Below, piece by piece: positions 52,457 through 60,784 of a DNA stretch of 61,462 nucleotides. Numbering within the stretch: the stretch's first letter is position 1; every line of letters starts with the position of its first letter. The position numbers and the translations under genes were made by a program. The DNA comes from Candidatus Gastranaerophilales bacterium (GTDB taxonomy: Bacteria > Cyanobacteriota > Vampirovibrionia > Gastranaerophilales > Gastranaerophilaceae). The notes under the pieces were generated by a model. That model was not told the DNA's origin. It ran no database searches and saw nothing but the letters and a program-made list of their open reading frames with translations. The stretch spans positions 1 through 61,462 of the forward strand of contig CALVHA010000015.1 in NCBI GenBank assembly GCA_944327255.1, written 5' to 3'.

Positions 52457-54928
52457 CTACCATCTTGTAACAATAAAGCCTGTTGTTAGTATTGATGCAA
52501 TACCCTTTAATGCATCACATATTGGAGTAAGCCAATCATTGCCTGCAATTTTTCGTGGAACAACAATGGTATCTCCTGGAGTTACTGCGCTGCACATTTT
52601 TACTTTTTCTGCACGACCGTTTACACTTACTTTGTAGATTCTGAATTTATTTGCATTCGGGGTGTAACCGCCAACTTCTTTAATATAAGATTTTACTGTC
52701 GCTCCTTTTTTATACATAAATGATTGCTCATTATAAACTTCTCCTATTACACTTACGTGATTTGAAATTCTTGGAATATAGATCTCATCTCCGTCTTGGA
52801 CTTCAATATTATCTATATCATTGATTTCAGATAAGTCGTTGCTTGTAATGTTTAATGCTATTTGTCCATTGTATTTTGTTTGTAATGAAGGGACTTCATT
52901 TTTTAACATTGTTATCATATCTGTTTTTGCCGTAATGTCATCTTTTTCTTGTTTATAACCACTGGCTAATCTTCCTTCAAGTAACTGAATATCTCTTTCA
53001 TTATTTTTTTGAGCTAAGTTGACTTGTCTTGACTGAACATTTTTTCTTAAATATACAATTCCTCGAAGGTCGGCATCTTTAGTCAGACCGCCTGCCATTT
53101 CTATCATATCGGTAAGCCTTTTCCCTTCAATGAATTTATATGAAGTCGGTTTTTTTACAAAACCTGATACTTTAACATTTTTAATCGTTTCATTTTCTCT
53201 TAAAGTTCTAAAGAAAACTTTATCAAACGGCATTAAAGGAATAGTCTTGATTGTGTTTGAATTAATCATAATATCATATAAATAATAGACTTGAGTTGCA
53301 CCATTTGGGCCTATTATTTCAACTGCAACATTTTCTGCTGAAATTATTCTGTTATTACTTGCAGTTGCGCCAATTAATGCAGTTGTTTCAACCCCTTCTT
53401 TAATGGCTATTTCCTGTTCATTTCCATCTTCGTTTAATTTTTCTGCGTTGATTTCTTCTTCATTATTTTCGTCATCTGTAGCTTCGACATTTGAATCAAT
53501 AAACTGAACGTCAGTCAGAACATCATCCAGCATCATATTTGCCGTGTATGTAATATGTTTAGGCTTATTTATACACCCATATACATCTACAAATTCAGAA
53601 TTCGTATTTTTATAAATATTAATTACATCTCTTGGTTTTAGTACGGGATCATTCATTCCAGCAAAAAATTCTTTTAAAAATACCGGAATTGTTTCAACAG
53701 TATTATTATCACCAGAAACCCTTCTAATAACTGCTTGAGTTATAAATGTTTCTTCAAGTAATTCATTTTCGCTTTTTAAAATATCTGATAAGCGCATCCC
53801 TTCTTTATACGCATATGTCGCAGGATGTTTAATATTTCCTTGAAGTGTTACAGTATTTTCTGCTGTGTTATATAATTCCCTGAATTCTACAGTATCACCG
53901 CTTTTTAATTTTGTATTTTTTGCTTCAATCCAAGAAAGATTTGACGCAGAGCGTTCCTGTGTTGTGGGGTCTAATGCTGTAAGAGTTACCTCTGTTGTTT
54001 GGGTTCCTGGTAATAAACCTCCTGCATATGTGATAACAGAGGTTAATGTATCTACATCTTTGACCTCATAAATACCCGGTACTGTTACCCCATTTTTTAA
54101 TGCAACTACGTTTCCGATGCCGCCTACAAAAATTTTATCATTTGGTCTTAAAATAATATCATCATCTAAACCAGAGAAGATAGCTTTGTATAAGTCAATT
54201 TCTCTTGTTTTAGCCCCTGATGTATAAACAATTTTTCTTAAAGTCCCAGTTTTCTTAACTCCTCCTGCCGCACCAAGGGCATCAATTAATGAAGAATTAT
54301 TTCCAACTAAAACTTTACCTGGTTTATTGACTTGACCATATACAAATACTGAAAAATCCTGTCCAGAAGATATACTTAACCTAACATTTAAATTTTTATA
54401 TTTTTTTGATGCAATACTGTTGATGGAGCTTTCAACTTCACTTATCGTTCGATTTTCTGCAGGAACAACTCCTAATCCTTGGATAAATAGATTCCCTTTT
54501 GAATCTACTTCTGTTTTTATATTAGGGGATAATAAATTTGAACCAGAAATTGCCATTACATCTACGGAATCTCCATATAAATATATACTGACTTTTTCGC
54601 CTATGCTTAATCTGTAACTATTATCAAATTTCCCTGTTGAATTTGCGCCTATAGACGACGGTGCGTTGAATACATCATATCCGATTTGTCGCAATATGTT
54701 TGAGGATAGATCCGCATCTTTCCCGTTGAATAATTGTTCAACAAGGCTTAACCCAGCTGTAGTTGAGATTTTGTTAGTGTCTTGATAGCTGTTTGAAAAA
54801 GCATCATTTTTAGATAATTCGATTACTTCTTCCTGATATGATTGTATATTGGTTCCTTCACAAAATCCCTTAGAGCTGATTGTTATGAATGATAAAAATA
54901 AAAATATTACAGCAAGCTTTTTGTTCAT
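52457..54928 (-). CDS. Wza-like outer-membrane polysaccharide export protein with multiple SLBB domains
   Basis: An 823-residue exported protein. Signal peptide 1-22 (ending GFCEG); no lipobox is clear, although a Cys follows at 23. A Poly_export domain lies near 108-190 (LSIGEKVSIYLYG, then a SKGNLFIQGLGVV motif), followed by about five to six SLBB domains (NKPGKVLVG, VPGIYEV, KHPATYAY, NKPKHITY, KKPTSYKF, GEVYNEQ) to residue ~790. The C-terminal segment ends in a short hydrophobic helix. This is longer than the ~380 residue Wza but typical of multi-SLBB exporters. It forms the outer-membrane channel. GGGGAA SD. Confidence 0.9.
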   Translation of the reverse strand: MNKKLAVIFLFLSFITISSKGFCEGTNIQSYQEEVIELSKNDAFSNSYQDTNKISTTAGLSLVEQLFNGKDADLSSNILRQIGYDVFNAPSSIGANSTGKFDNSYRLSIGEKVSIYLYGDSVDVMAISGSNLLSPNIKTEVDSKGNLFIQGLGVVPAENRTISEVESSINSIASKKYKNLNVRLSISSGQDFSVFVYGQVNKPGKVLVGNNSSLIDALGAAGGVKKTGTLRKIVYTSGAKTREIDLYKAIFSGLDDDIILRPNDKIFVGGIGNVVALKNGVTVPGIYEVKDVDTLTSVITYAGGLLPGTQTTEVTLTALDPTTQERSASNLSWIEAKNTKLKSGDTVEFRELYNTAENTVTLQGNIKHPATYAYKEGMRLSDILKSENELLEETFITQAVIRRVSGDNNTVETIPVFLKEFFAGMNDPVLKPRDVINIYKNTNSEFVDVYGCINKPKHITYTANMMLDDVLTDVQFIDSNVEATDDENNEEEINAEKLNEDGNEQEIAIKEGVETTALIGATASNNRIISAENVAVEIIGPNGATQVYYLYDIMINSNTIKTIPLMPFDKVFFRTLRENETIKNVKVSGFVKKPTSYKFIEGKRLTDMIEMAGGLTKDADLRGIVYLRKNVQSRQVNLAQKNNERDIQLLEGRLASGYKQEKDDITAKTDMITMLKNEVPSLQTKYNGQIALNITSNDLSEINDIDNIEVQDGDEIYIPRISNHVSVIGEVYNEQSFMYKKGATVKSYIKEVGGYTPNANKFRIYKVSVNGRAEKVKMCSAVTPGDTIVVPRKIAGNDWLTPICDALKGIASILTTGFIVTRW

Positions 54929-54976
54929 AATTCCCCTTTATTGGTTTTTTATAAGTAAATTTATAGTTATATTTTT

Positions 54977-56032
54977 CTATGTAATAGCTATTTCCATTAA
55001 TGATTTAATTGCTGGCCATTCAAGCTTCCATAATCCTGAGGCATCAAGAGCATAATTCCCTACACACGCCAGTTTACAATCCTTGCATTTATTTACGGTT
55101 TCAATAAATAATGGATCACTTATAACCTCTTTTAACGGTCTGTTTTTTACATCAATAAATGGTTTTCTATCATAACATCTAAGCATTTCTCCATTTGAGT
55201 AAATTACGGTTGCTATTCTTGGCCAATGGCATTCATAGTAATTCTTTTTATTTATTATATAATCCATAAAATAATATGAATTTCTTATAGGGTATCCCTG
55301 CTTTTTCAACTCTTTTATTTTGATAAATATTTCAGCTAGCTGATCGCTTTCTAATTCTGTATCTTTTACATTTTTAGCTTCATCCAGTGATTGATTTGAT
55401 TTATTAACCGTGAAATATAAAAGAATATCTGCATCCTTACAGTATTGGGCGACTTCTTTTATCTGGTTAAAATCTGTTTGAGCTGAAACGGTACAACAGA
55501 TATAGATTCTCATTTTAGGAGAATGAATTTTGTGGTATTCTATACCGCTCATTACTTTATCTGAAATACCAGGCAAATGGCGGATATCATCATGTGCTTT
55601 CCCTATCGCATCCAATGAAATAAATGCTAAATCCGTATATTGACCAAATCCAGGATTTGTTTCTAGAAACCAGCCGTTTGTTGCGATTTTTGTGTACAGT
55701 CCTGCATCGTGAGAAGCCTTGCATATTTCTGTAAAATCTTGTCTTAACAGTGGTTCTCCACCCCAGAGAATACTATCCATATATCCTATTTGACCGGCTT
55801 CTGTTAAAAGTCTTATAATTTCTTCTTTAGGCATGTCGTCATTACCTTTTTTGTGTTTCCAAAAACAAAAATCACAGTCGCAATTACATTTACTTGTAAC
55901 CATTAATGAAAAACATAAAGGTTTTGGATTTTTAGATAGACGACTTTGGATACATTCCAATGCCCCGCCAAATAAATGACGATAATATTTAATACGTTCT
56001 AAGGTCATTGAATTTCTGGATTTAGTTGACAT
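54977..56032 (-). CDS. Radical SAM/SPASM protein
   Basis: A 351-residue radical SAM enzyme. The cluster motif CNCDCDFC holds C49, C53 and C56; WGGEPLLR is near 95-102. The C-terminal region has a SPASM-like Cys set (CHWPRIA, CYDRKP and CKDCKLACVGN), which would bind auxiliary [4Fe-4S] clusters. The start (TAATG) overlaps the HgdB-like gene's stop by one base and has GGAG six bases upstream. SPASM proteins often modify peptides, but lipid- or sugar-modifying members exist. The neighbours here (DUF2229, HgdB-like, PHP) point away from a peptide maturase. Confidence 0.82.
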   Translation of the reverse strand: MSTKSRNSMTLERIKYYRHLFGGALECIQSRLSKNPKPLCFSLMVTSKCNCDCDFCFWKHKKGNDDMPKEEIIRLLTEAGQIGYMDSILWGGEPLLRQDFTEICKASHDAGLYTKIATNGWFLETNPGFGQYTDLAFISLDAIGKAHDDIRHLPGISDKVMSGIEYHKIHSPKMRIYICCTVSAQTDFNQIKEVAQYCKDADILLYFTVNKSNQSLDEAKNVKDTELESDQLAEIFIKIKELKKQGYPIRNSYYFMDYIINKKNYYECHWPRIATVIYSNGEMLRCYDRKPFIDVKNRPLKEVISDPLFIETVNKCKDCKLACVGNYALDASGLWKLEWPAIKSLMEIAIT

Positions 56033-57207
56033 TATATCTCCTTTTTCTTTTTTAGTTTTGATTTTCTTCTTTTTACTAAGTCAATAAATGCTTCAATTCG
56101 TGTAATATAGCCTGCCTCTCCAGTTTGTTCATCTAAGACAAGAGAAAGGACTGGAATATTCTCTTCTTTACTGACTTTTGATAAAATATTTTGAGATACG
56201 ATTTCCGGCATACATGAAAAAGGCATTATATGTATAACTCCGTCTACTCCATGTCTTGCAGCATAAACGGTATCTCCTATTGTTTCGATTGCTTCTCCGC
56301 CTATTGCTCGTTTCATATATTTTTTTGCATAGCGGACACATCTTTCTCTATGAGATTCTTTTCTGTAAAATAAAGATGGTTTTAAAACATGTTCAAGCCA
56401 TTCACTAAACATAATCTGTCGCCGAACTTCTACTCCCATATCTCCGAGTTTCTTTTCTATATTTTGATTTACATAAGGGTCTAAGAGTACAAAGAATTCC
56501 CCCAGTAAATATACAACAGGTACACTTCTATTTTTATCTATAGCAATTTTCTTGAAATCTTTTCTTATTTTTCTGCAAAGTTGTTTAGCTCCCCATACAG
56601 AATTTGTTTCATCTATAATCTTTAGCCATTTATTATAATATTTTTCGGCTTCTCCTTTGTGTATTTCTCTTGGTCTTGTATAGAAGAGTAGTTTTTCCGC
56701 TTCATCTATTGCAAAAAACTTATTAAAGCCTAAGCTGAAACCTTTATAATATCTCCAAGGGTTAATACATCTTGTAACATGCCAGAAAGCTTGAAGAGTT
56801 TGTTTCATCTTGCTTTTATACATATCAAAAACAACCATATCAAACTTATAGCCCATAGATTTTAAAGTTTTTTGAGCCATTTTGGTGTAATTCCCGAGTC
56901 TGCAAGAACCAGGAGCCTGAAACATCATTAGCGTATTTGCACCATTTTCAAGTGCCATTATATAGTTTGCCAAATTTAACTTATAAGGAAGACAGATCCC
57001 TTCGATACTGTTTTTAACCCCGAGTTCAAGGGCTTTGTTGCTGTTTGCTGGTGGTATTACAATTTTTGCACCCAGAGATAAGAGCAGAGCTTTTAGCGGG
57101 ATATCAATCCTTCCCATTCTCGGCCAGGCAATAATCCGATTTTCGGCTGATATTGTATCATCCATTCTTGAAAATCTATTCAGTTGTAATACTTCAGCAT
57201 TAGCCAA
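56032..57207 (-). CDS. HgdB-like [4Fe-4S] dehydratase/activase-related protein
   Basis: A 391-residue relative of the (R)-2-hydroxyglutaryl-CoA dehydratase D-component family. It carries three conserved Cys in family positions: C72 (ICLPYK), C102 (GSCRLG) and C332 (FSCMPE), suited to a [4Fe-4S] cluster, and the C-terminal LDEQTGEAGYITRIEAF motif. The N-terminal 'WPRMGRIDIPLKALLLSLG' part matches the C-terminal domain of plasmalogen synthase PlsA-type proteins (family knowledge). The activating ATPase is absent from this window. A TTG start (57207) is supported by AAAGGA eight bases upstream. Starts 19 bases after the PHP gene. Confidence 0.78.
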   Translation of the reverse strand: MANAEVLQLNRFSRMDDTISAENRIIAWPRMGRIDIPLKALLLSLGAKIVIPPANSNKALELGVKNSIEGICLPYKLNLANYIMALENGANTLMMFQAPGSCRLGNYTKMAQKTLKSMGYKFDMVVFDMYKSKMKQTLQAFWHVTRCINPWRYYKGFSLGFNKFFAIDEAEKLLFYTRPREIHKGEAEKYYNKWLKIIDETNSVWGAKQLCRKIRKDFKKIAIDKNRSVPVVYLLGEFFVLLDPYVNQNIEKKLGDMGVEVRRQIMFSEWLEHVLKPSLFYRKESHRERCVRYAKKYMKRAIGGEAIETIGDTVYAARHGVDGVIHIMPFSCMPEIVSQNILSKVSKEENIPVLSLVLDEQTGEAGYITRIEAFIDLVKRRKSKLKKKKEI

Positions 57208-57226
57208 TTACTATTTCCTTTAATTC

Positions 57227-58270
57227 TTAATAAACCAGTATAGGATTTGTATATGCAAGTCCTTTCCCGTTTACATTAATTTCTACTCTATACTTTCCAG
57301 TTTGATTTAAAAGCTGTTTATATGTTTTTGCTATCAGATTGTATAACTCCAAACCGTCGCAAAGAATTTTAATTGATGCTGTTCGTGGTAATTCTATATT
57401 TATATAAGTCTGGTTATCTATTTTAATTGTTTCACCGCAAGTAACTGCTTCATCCCTATTTTCTATATTGATTACAGGAATATTTTTGCAATTTTTTTTA
57501 TTTATTATCATATTTCTGCCATCTTTTAGGGCTCTCAAAATTTGTTCTTTTGCGGTTGCAAAATTATTAGATAACGGTGTTGTTAAAAATAATACATTGG
57601 TAACCGTTTTAAATAATGTTTTATATGGGAAAACAGTTACAGGAATTAGATATTTTTGTATTTTTAAAGCGTGAGCATCAACTCCTGATATTGCAGGAAC
57701 TATTTCATTAGAATTTTTATTTAACAAATCCCACCATTCTAAAGTTTTTCTTGCAGGTTCTCTTACAAGTTTATGTTTAAATAAATAAGAGTAGATAATA
57801 TTAAATATATTTCTGTCATTAAATTTATCTCCCCAAGCAGAGAACCAGTTCCATATTTCAACTCCGTCAGGTATAATGTTTTTATCTAACCATTTAATCG
57901 GCGGGAAAGAATTTTTTCTTAAATCACTTTCATCTGGATGTGCTGCAAAACCAAAACCATTTTGTTTATGTACTTCTTCTATTGTCTTTGTGATATTTGA
58001 AGCAGGAGGAATATAGCTTTTGATCCCAAGTGCAATATAATGATTTGCATTATCAGGTGAAATTTCTTCTCCTTTAATTACGCAAACATCGTTATAAAAA
58101 CCTTCTTCTATATCAAAATTATTGTGATCCGTAATTATGATCCAAGACAACCCTGCCTTTTTCGCAGCTTTACTTATACTATCAATATTTCCTGTACCGT
58201 CAGAATAGTTTGAGTGGATATGGATAGCTCCGAGATAAGTATTTAATTGTTGTTTTTTATTGTTGTCCAT
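57227..58270 (-). CDS. PHP-domain metallo-phosphoesterase (CehA/McbA-like)
   Basis: A 347-residue PHP (polymerase and histidinol phosphatase) fold protein. The metal-binding motif HIHSNYSDG is near 16-24, DHNN (about 48-51) follows, and a late Asp-His pair lies in GVDAHALKI. This layout matches CehA/McbA-type metallohydrolases, which cleave phosphate esters or phosphodiesters. Residues 270-347 add a beta-rich C-terminal domain. The start overlaps the DUF2229 gene's stop (TAATG). A role on a phosphorylated lipid or sugar intermediate is possible; no substrate is evident. Confidence 0.83.
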   Translation of the reverse strand: MDNNKKQQLNTYLGAIHIHSNYSDGTGNIDSISKAAKKAGLSWIIITDHNNFDIEEGFYNDVCVIKGEEISPDNANHYIALGIKSYIPPASNITKTIEEVHKQNGFGFAAHPDESDLRKNSFPPIKWLDKNIIPDGVEIWNWFSAWGDKFNDRNIFNIIYSYLFKHKLVREPARKTLEWWDLLNKNSNEIVPAISGVDAHALKIQKYLIPVTVFPYKTLFKTVTNVLFLTTPLSNNFATAKEQILRALKDGRNMIINKKNCKNIPVINIENRDEAVTCGETIKIDNQTYINIELPRTASIKILCDGLELYNLIAKTYKQLLNQTGKYRVEINVNGKGLAYTNPILVY

Positions 58271-59394
58271 TATGCTAAGGAATCCGTTAAAACTTTATTT
58301 TTTTCGATGGTTTTCTTAGGTTCTCTAAGAATTTTAAGGTTGTTGTGTTGTTTTTGCAGTAATTTTCTTTTACTTCTTATCAACATATCAATAAATGCCT
58401 CGATTCGGGTAATAAAACCTGCTTCCCCTGTATGTTCATCGATAGTCAAATGTAACATTGGCATATTCCTTTCTTTTGCGTGGTATTGGATTTCATCTAC
58501 CATCAAAGAGTCAGGTCCGCATCCAAACGCTGAAAGGGCTATTATTCCGTCAACTTTTTTGTTGAGCATATAATATGCAGCGGTTCCTGTTAAATCAAGT
58601 TCATTTGCCCAGTATTGTATTTCCCCCAATTCGTGGATAGAATTTATTGCCTCATTTCTTGTAATGTTTAGTGATGTAAATACTTTTACACCCATTTTTT
58701 CTAACTTGTTTATAAGATTTAAAGAAATTCTTTCATCAAATAAATTATATCCGTGAGCCATTATTACAACTGATATAGGACGAACCAGTTCGACATTTTT
58801 CTTAATAATATTTTCATTGATAGCATTTTTTAGAGCCTCTTGTTGTGGAATTCCAGATTTTGTCATTTCGCAAAATTTGTTATAAATATTCCACCCGTAA
58901 GATATTGCACTTTCAATTAAATTTTTATCAGTTATGCCGAATTCTTTTGCGATGTCAAAGCAAAATGTTTTTAAACCGATTCCCTCAGTTTTATCCAGAG
59001 TTGGTTCTATTATTTGAAAGGGTTTATCCAGTACATTCCTGATAATTTCTGGTAAACCTCTGATTTTACTACAATTGTTAATTTTATAATCAGTAGACTG
59101 AATTGATGGTATAAAAATTTTTTCACAACCTTTGTCAAGAAGATTAATTACATGTCCTACAAATACTTTTATAGGAAGGCATGTATCTGAGACAACATAC
59201 TTTGAACCGTTATTTATCGTTTCTGTAGTTGTTTTATCCGAAAGAATAATTTCTATTCCTAATTTTGAAAAGAAACCATAATAGAACGGATAGTTATTAT
59301 AATAAGAAATCGCTCTGGGTATTCCAATATTTAAGTTGCTTTTGGAGCATGCCATATTTATATTAATATCTCTTCCTTTTCTTTGATTATTCAT
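58270..59394 (-). CDS. DUF2229 protein (acyl-CoA dehydratase activase-related)
   Basis: A 374-residue iron-sulfur protein. The start NLNIGIPRAISYYNNYPF (21-38) is the DUF2229 signature. Conserved Cys occur at C72 (DTCLPIK), C90, C108 (NNCSKIRG) and C292 (FGCGPD), and DEHTGEAGFITRIEAF lies near the end, shared with the HgdB-like neighbour. In PlsA the two domains occur in one chain after BadF-type ATPase domains; here they are separate genes with a PHP gene between. An ATG at 59418 is in frame but sits inside the palindrome; the ATG at 59394 has GGAAA six bases upstream and is chosen. First gene of the minus-strand string. Confidence 0.78.
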   Translation of the reverse strand: MNNQRKGRDININMACSKSNLNIGIPRAISYYNNYPFYYGFFSKLGIEIILSDKTTTETINNGSKYVVSDTCLPIKVFVGHVINLLDKGCEKIFIPSIQSTDYKINNCSKIRGLPEIIRNVLDKPFQIIEPTLDKTEGIGLKTFCFDIAKEFGITDKNLIESAISYGWNIYNKFCEMTKSGIPQQEALKNAINENIIKKNVELVRPISVVIMAHGYNLFDERISLNLINKLEKMGVKVFTSLNITRNEAINSIHELGEIQYWANELDLTGTAAYYMLNKKVDGIIALSAFGCGPDSLMVDEIQYHAKERNMPMLHLTIDEHTGEAGFITRIEAFIDMLIRSKRKLLQKQHNNLKILREPKKTIEKNKVLTDSLA

Positions 59395-59406
59395 TATATT
59401 TCCGTC

Positions 59407-59440
59407 TTTTCTATACATTTTAGGTAAAATGTATAGAAAA
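59407..59440. promoter_or_regulatory. Perfect 16-bp palindrome before the lipid/polysaccharide string
   Basis: Arms 59407-59422 and 59425-59440 are perfect inverted copies around GG; the core is ACATTTTA-GG-TAAAATGT. It lies 13 bases upstream of the DUF2229 start. It is too symmetric to be chance and lacks the GC stem of a terminator, so an operator is likely. Confidence 0.65.
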
Positions 59441-59567
59441 AATCCATCACCTTGAACATGTTTTATATTATCACAAAGAAAATAAAATAGTTTTATATAT
59501 AAAGTTTTGTTATAAAACTCTTGATTACTTATGATGGCTTAAAACTCTTGTCTTCCAAAACTTTTAT

Positions 59568-59585
59568 ACATTTTACCTAAAATGT
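59568..59585. promoter_or_regulatory. Second copy of the palindrome core
   Basis: ACATTTTA-CC-TAAAATGT, identical in its 8-bp arms to the core at 59407-59440. It lies 110 bases before the divergent gene at 59695; centre-to-centre distance to the first copy is 153 bases. Confidence 0.6.
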
Positions 59586-59694
59586 TTTGTTCTAAAATAT
59601 CGTAACTTTTCTTTATATCTTAATAATCATATAATTTATTTGGTTCTTTTATAGTAAAATATAAAAACGTCTTATTTTGTAGAGGAGAAAATTA

Positions 59695-60063
59695 ATGAGT
59701 ATTATACAAAATATTAAAACTTACGGTATGAGTGGATTAATAGCTTGCAGTTCGGTTTCATGTCAGGTTGGACCGCATGCTCAATATATACTGGAAAATT
59801 CAAGGAAGGAAGCCCTTAAAACTATTGGAAATAACAAGCTTACACCTGAAGAAACCAAAAGATTAATGGATGGAGAAGAGAAGGCTGTAAGCTCTATTTG
59901 GGCGCTGGATAATAATGTTTTAAAATCAAAGTATTGGGACAGTATAAGGACGGAAGCTCTTGTAAAAAAAGCTTATCTTGAAGGTGCGCAAATGGTTAGA
60001 GATAGTATTGCTGCCGTAAATTTGAAAAAGCTTGCAACCGATTCCATAAAGCATATTAAGTAG
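59695..60063 (+). CDS. Hypothetical small helical protein
   Basis: A 122-residue protein of unknown function. It has a short, weakly hydrophobic N-terminal stretch (MSGLIACSSVSCQVG, about 12-26) with two Cys, then a polar helical region (ending KHIK). It could be a small lipoprotein-like or peripheral protein, but no lipobox with the proper signal is clear. AGAGGAG is a good SD. It is divergent from the DUF2229 gene and downstream of the second palindrome, so it may share a regulator with it. A TATAAT at 59630-59635 is a possible -10. Confidence 0.6.
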   Translation: MSIIQNIKTYGMSGLIACSSVSCQVGPHAQYILENSRKEALKTIGNNKLTPEETKRLMDGEEKAVSSIWALDNNVLKSKYWDSIRTEALVKKAYLEGAQMVRDSIAAVNLKKLATDSIKHIK

Positions 60064-60073
60064 CATAAAACTT

Positions 60074-60535
60074 TTATGTATGTTTATGTAATTTTTTAGC
60101 TGCTAAGTATATTTTATAAATATATTTATGGTATTTTTCAAGGGAATCCCAAATATGTCTGTTATTGTCAACTGATAGTTCTCCACAGTCAATTATATCC
60201 ATATGAGATTTTATTTCTTTACACGTTTTTTCAAGTTTGTTATAAATATCTTTTGGAATTGAAGTTTTTGCCAGCAAGAATGATGTAGATAGTAAATCCA
60301 TATATTGATGAAATAAGATTTCTATGGTTAAAGAATCCTTTGTTATATTAAGTTGACATCCGGCAAGTTCTTGATATTTATCGAGAATGTACTCAGATAA
60401 TTTTAATGCAGTATTTCCTTTTTGTTTATTTAAAAAGTCAAATAAGGCTTCATCACATATGATTCTGGCCCATTTATCACTGAAACGAATAGAAATATTA
60501 TTAAAATTTTTATCTAAAATTTCTGCTTTTAGCAT
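60074..60535 (-). CDS. Hypothetical helical protein
   Basis: Unknown, 153 residues, predicted mainly helical and probably cytoplasmic. Features seen: an N-terminal beta-rich 20 residues (MLKAEILDKNFNNISIRFSDK), then amphipathic helices with scattered Cys (C27, C58, C104, C117) and a Lys/His-rich C terminus. The SD is weak (AAAGA). It lies between the convergent gene at 59695 and tRNA-Gln on the same strand. No family recognised, so the call is that the frame is real because of length and codon use; function cannot be assigned. Confidence 0.55.
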   Translation of the reverse strand: MLKAEILDKNFNNISIRFSDKWARIICDEALFDFLNKQKGNTALKLSEYILDKYQELAGCQLNITKDSLTIEILFHQYMDLLSTSFLLAKTSIPKDIYNKLEKTCKEIKSHMDIIDCGELSVDNNRHIWDSLEKYHKYIYKIYLAAKKLHKHT

Positions 60536-60582
60536 TCTTTAATCTTCTTTTTATTAATATTTTAAACTAAAGAGTTTTGCAT

Positions 60583-60618
60583 AAAAAAAGACAATATTTA
60601 ATATTGTCTTTTTTTTAT
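60583..60618 (-). terminator. Terminator of tRNA-Gln
   Basis: GACAATAT and ATATTGTC arms with flanking A- and T-runs, directly downstream of the tRNA 3' end on the minus strand. Confidence 0.88.
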
Positions 60619-60690
60619 CTGGGGCGGAAGGATTCGAACCTCCGAATGCCTGGACCAAAACCAGGTGCCTTACCACTTGGCGACGCCCCA
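60619..60690 (-). tRNA. tRNA-Gln (TTG)
   Basis: 72 bases on the minus strand. Acceptor TGGGGCG pairs with CGCCCCA, the anticodon stem-loop is CCTGG-TTTTGGT-CCAGG with anticodon TTG, and the T-arm is GGAGG-TTCGAAT-CCTTC (one G-U), with discriminator G. The first pair U-A and G73 are usual identity elements of bacterial tRNA-Gln. CCA is not encoded. Confidence 0.95.
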
Positions 60691-60708
60691 TTGATGGGTA
60701 CATTTATT

Positions 60709-60736
60709 ATTCTATTACATAAACTTTCAATGTCAA
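60709..60736 (-). promoter_or_regulatory. Promoter of tRNA-Gln
   Basis: A perfect TTGACA (60736-60731), a 16-base spacer and TAGAAT (60714-60709) on the minus strand. Transcription would start about 12 bases before the tRNA. Confidence 0.75.
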
Positions 60737-60745
60737 TAATTTTTT

Positions 60746-60783
60746 AAAAGAAAAGCCGATTTTTTATCGGCTTTTCTTTTTTT
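60746..60783. terminator. Terminator of the PilZ gene
   Basis: AAAAGAAAAGCCGAT and ATCGGCTTTTCTTTT form a 15-bp stem just after the stop at 60785 on the minus strand. T-runs exist on both sides. Confidence 0.85.
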
Positions 60784-60784
60784 A

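Noticed and set aside
52457..54928. Lipoprotein signal in the SLBB exporter (Cys at residue 23)
   Set aside because: The residues before the Cys (SKGF) do not fit a lipobox; a normal signal peptide is as likely.
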